Source: Camelus bactrianus (lineage: Eukaryota > Chordata > Mammalia > Artiodactyla > Camelidae). From it: a DNA stretch of 64,000 bases. Location: contig NC_133556.1 in NCBI RefSeq assembly GCF_048773025.1, forward strand, positions 5,797,001 through 5,861,000, in the 5' to 3' direction. This document shows positions 61,151-64,000 of the stretch, one piece after another (the stretch's first letter is position 1; every line of letters starts with the position of its first letter). The notes below the pieces were generated by a model, which was not told the origin of the DNA, ran no database searches, and saw nothing but the letters and a program-made list of their open reading frames with translations. The position numbers were made by a program, and so were the translations under genes.

Positions 61151-64000
61151 CCTGCATAGGAGTTTTCAGGTACAGAACGAGTATGTTAAAAGCAGTCTGG
61201 TATTAATTGTTAAGTCCCATTAAGTTGTTAGAATTTATGATAATTTGGTTTATTTATGCCTCATCTTGTTCCAGAATGGTTTTGGGGCACTTTCATAAGG
61301 GCATATAAGCTTTGGGAAATTAGCATAAAAGAGGTGGAGGGGAACTGGGAACAGAATAAAGACTGCTGCTTGTACTAGACCATGAACTTTTGCTTGATGG
61401 GCCTCTTGTGCTAAATACTCTAGATATCTTAAAGAAAGTAGTTCATTGTGGTTGAGGACAATATGAGTAATGAAGCCTCTGTTTTCTGTTCATATACTTT
61501 TTTTTAATTTTATAAATGCTTTATTAAGAAAAACTTAGAATCCAAGACTGGAAGTCATTCCTAAAGGAATCTTTAGACAACTCAGCATAACCTCATACTG
61601 GCTTTACTCGGGTTGGGGTGAGGGTGTGGGGCACAGTGGATAGAACATTATCAAAAAAAAAAAACAAAAACAAAACTTTGCCAGTCTGTTAGGTGGAAGA
61701 GAGGGACAAGATGAGGTCAGAGAGGCAACAGGGTCTGAGATCTTTGAGGCCTTGTTGGCCTTGTGATTTTGGGTATTACCCTGTTTGAGAGACGAAGCCT
61801 TGAAAGGTGTGAGCAGAGGAATGTTGTTATCTGATTTGTGTGTAACAGGCAAGATATGATGGGCTGGGACAACAGTGTTGGAGGTAGTGAGAAGTAGCTG
61901 AACTCTGAATCTCTCAGATGCAGAGCTAATAGGATTTGCTCATGAATTTTGTGTAGATGTGAAGAAGTCAGATGACTGGGTTTCTTTTGGTCCAAAAAAA
62001 CAAAACAATGGAGTTGCCATTAACGGAGTTGAGCAGCTTTGGTGGAAAGATGGGAAGTGCAGTTTCAGGCATGTTAAGCTTGAAATACGTAAGACATACT
62101 GGTTGTATGAATCTGGAGTTCAGAAGAGAGGTCCAGGCTGGAGATAAATTGGCTGTTGTGAATATATAGATGGTAATTAAAGCCAGGTGACTGGATGAAA
62201 CCTCCAAGGAGCGTGAGTGCAGTAAGGGTCCAAGCACCCAGTCTTCCACTTGTCTGTGGCCTCTCTGGGGTGTGAATTTGCACTGTTGGGCACTACGAAA
62301 CTGGTACGTAGAATAAATCACTGAGCTGGTGAGCCAGCCCAGCTGGTTGCCAAGCAGCAGCATCTAGGGAAACTTTGTATTCTTTAATTGTGACTGTGTA
62401 TGTGTTTTTGTAAAGGCCGTCATGTGGTACAGTGGCAGCTCTGAGTTGGGACTTACTAAGTTTTGGGAACAGATCCCGCATGAAGGTGATAATAGGAGAC
62501 TCCCTGTTTAATGCTGCCTGCCTGCATTATAACTCCTAGTGTCTTGCTGAGTTTCCCAGGCTGGATCCCAGAAGCTGAGCTGCCCAAACAAGTTCCAAGT
62601 CTTTTTTGTTCTTGGGGTGCCCTCCTCTGGATAGAGTGGGAAAATTTGTAACCAGTTATGTAAAGTTATTCCAACACTTAGGAAGTCCCCTTGGAAGCAT
62701 TTCTAAGGAATGCTCCCAGCACTACTACCTTTATATTTAGGTTATTTTAGCATTTGGTGCTAGTGCCTTTATTTTAAGAGGCTAAATGGCTGTGCCTCTC
62801 CCCTGGGTCAGTTTTCAAGTAATCCTGAACTTGGGAGCTTCAGCAGTGTATTGGACGCAGAGGACAGCATAAGGGAGTGTTTCATGCTGATTCTGGTCCA
62901 CTGTGTCAGAATACCTATTGGCACATCATAGGGTGCTTCAGAATTGGTGGAGGGAAGTCCCAGCTAGCATCCCTAGAATTCTGAACTAATTAGCTGATAA
63001 TTACTTTCTTGTAAAAGCAAGGCTGCATATTAAGGGTTTTTTTTTTTAATTCTTATTTTTTATTGAAGTGTAGTCAATTTACAATGTTAGTTTCACGTGG
63101 ACAGCAAAGTGATTCAGTTATACATGTACATTTGTGTATTAAGCTTTTATTCCTAGAATCCCATTTTGTATGTTTTTAATTACCAAAATTGGTCACAAAA
63201 GTAAACAAAGGGGAATAGTCATAGAAAATACACATTTTTAATACAGCTGTAACATAAATGTACCTTTTTGGGGAGGTTCTGCATGGGCTGGAATTGCTGC
63301 TTTTTTGTTTTCTTGGGCTTTTCTTTGAAGGCCATGAAGTTGGGGCATTAGAAATAAAATCTGTTTTGTTTGCTAAAAATTGTTTTATGATCCCTTTAAA
63401 GATTTTATGATTTTCTGGTTACAAAAGTAATAATACCCATTATAGGAAAATTGGGAAGTCAAAAAAAAGAGTTAAAAAAATTGAAATCATCCATTATTCT
63501 GTAACCCAGAAATTTCACTTTTAGTGATTTTTCCTGTTCCTTTCAGTGTGATTGTGTAAATATTATGAGTGTGTGAGACTTGATATTTCAAGTGCTATCA
63601 AGCCAGATCCATGGAGATTGACATGCATGTTAGAAATGAGCAAGTTTTTAAACGCCTTAAATTTAGATTGTCTGCAACTCCTATTCCCTCATCTTCAGCT
63701 TTTATAAACTATTTATACATCCTTTTTATGGTCTCTACCATTGTTATCTATGTAATGTCATGTAACGAGCACCCACGTAGATTTTTATGTGTTTGGCTCT
63801 TTATTGAGACTACTGGGGCTTTCCTGATCTAGATTATTCAAATCCAGTGTGGGAACACCTATGTGGTGGGAAAGATGCTGCTTAGAGTTTGAAAACATGC
63901 TCACCAGGAAGGCCAGTCACAAGCCTGTAAGATTAACTAACTTAAGTAGTTTTCTTTCAAAATGTATGGTTAGTGAATGCCAGTAGTGACAGACTGAGTC
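61151..64000. other. Probable ZSCAN21 intron 1 sequence
   Basis: From about 61680 to 62230 the text (ggatttgctcatgaattttg, atggagttgccattaacgga, aagagaggtccaggctggag, atatatagatggtaattaaa) is an ancient interspersed repeat, LINE-like, also echoed near 6650 and 40.7 kb. An L1 3' scrap lies antisense at about 63040-63135, and an older A/T-rich repeat at about 63360-63560. No exon was seen. Confidence 0.45.
63040..63135 (-). repeat. L1 3' end fragment, antisense
   Basis: The + strand reads ttcttattttttattgaagt, then gtcaatttacaatgttagtt and agcaaagtgattcagttata, the reverse complement of a typical artiodactyl L1 3' terminus. Confidence 0.8.

Overview
This is mammalian nuclear DNA, most likely from a camelid. 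Seven copies of a tRNA-Ala-derived SINE (Vic-1 type, known to me from camelids) are scattered on both strands, next to artiodactyl-style L1 3' ends, MIR fragments and MaLR LTRs. No bovine (Bov-tA, BovB) or pig (PRE-1) repeats were noticed. The identification comes from reading, not from a database search.

Gene content, left to right, all on the + strand. (1) The last three coding exons of a zinc-alpha-2-glycoprotein gene (AZGP1 or a close paralogue), 204-3747; the signal-peptide exon lies before the window. (2) About 32 kb without a recognisable protein gene. It holds four MLT1-type MaLR LTRs, three solo LTRs of one CCAAT-rich ERV family (two of them a head-on inverted pair), LINE and SINE debris, a cluster of forkhead motifs near 23.3 kb, and an isolated CpG-island promoter at 15.1 kb that resembles zinc-finger gene promoters but has no gene behind it. 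(3) ZKSCAN1, complete: untranslated exon 1 in a CpG island ending at 36406, then five coding exons between 43581 and 50015. Joined, these give 563 codons, the length I recall for the human protein (SCAN, KRAB-like segment, six C2H2 fingers). (4) The ZKSCAN1 3' UTR and intergenic DNA, with a decayed C2H2 finger block at 53.0-53.3 kb and two matching CTCF-like sites near 58 kb. (5) A CpG island and probable untranslated first exon ending at 60198. Position suggests ZSCAN21, whose coding exons would lie beyond the window.

The order AZGP1 - ZKSCAN1 - (ZSCAN21) matches human 7q22.1. The AZGP1-like gene points the same way as ZKSCAN1, whereas I recall human AZGP1 pointing the other way, with the pseudogene AZGP1P1 between. 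The window may therefore show a local inversion or an intact counterpart of that pseudogene. CTCF-like motifs form a divergent pair (7.6 and 12.35 kb) and a convergent set (12.35 against 57.9 and 58.3 kb), which could separate the secreted-protein gene from the ZKSCAN1 domain. I found no prokaryote-like system, no CRISPR array and no new enzyme pathway; the novelty here is regulatory and evolutionary.
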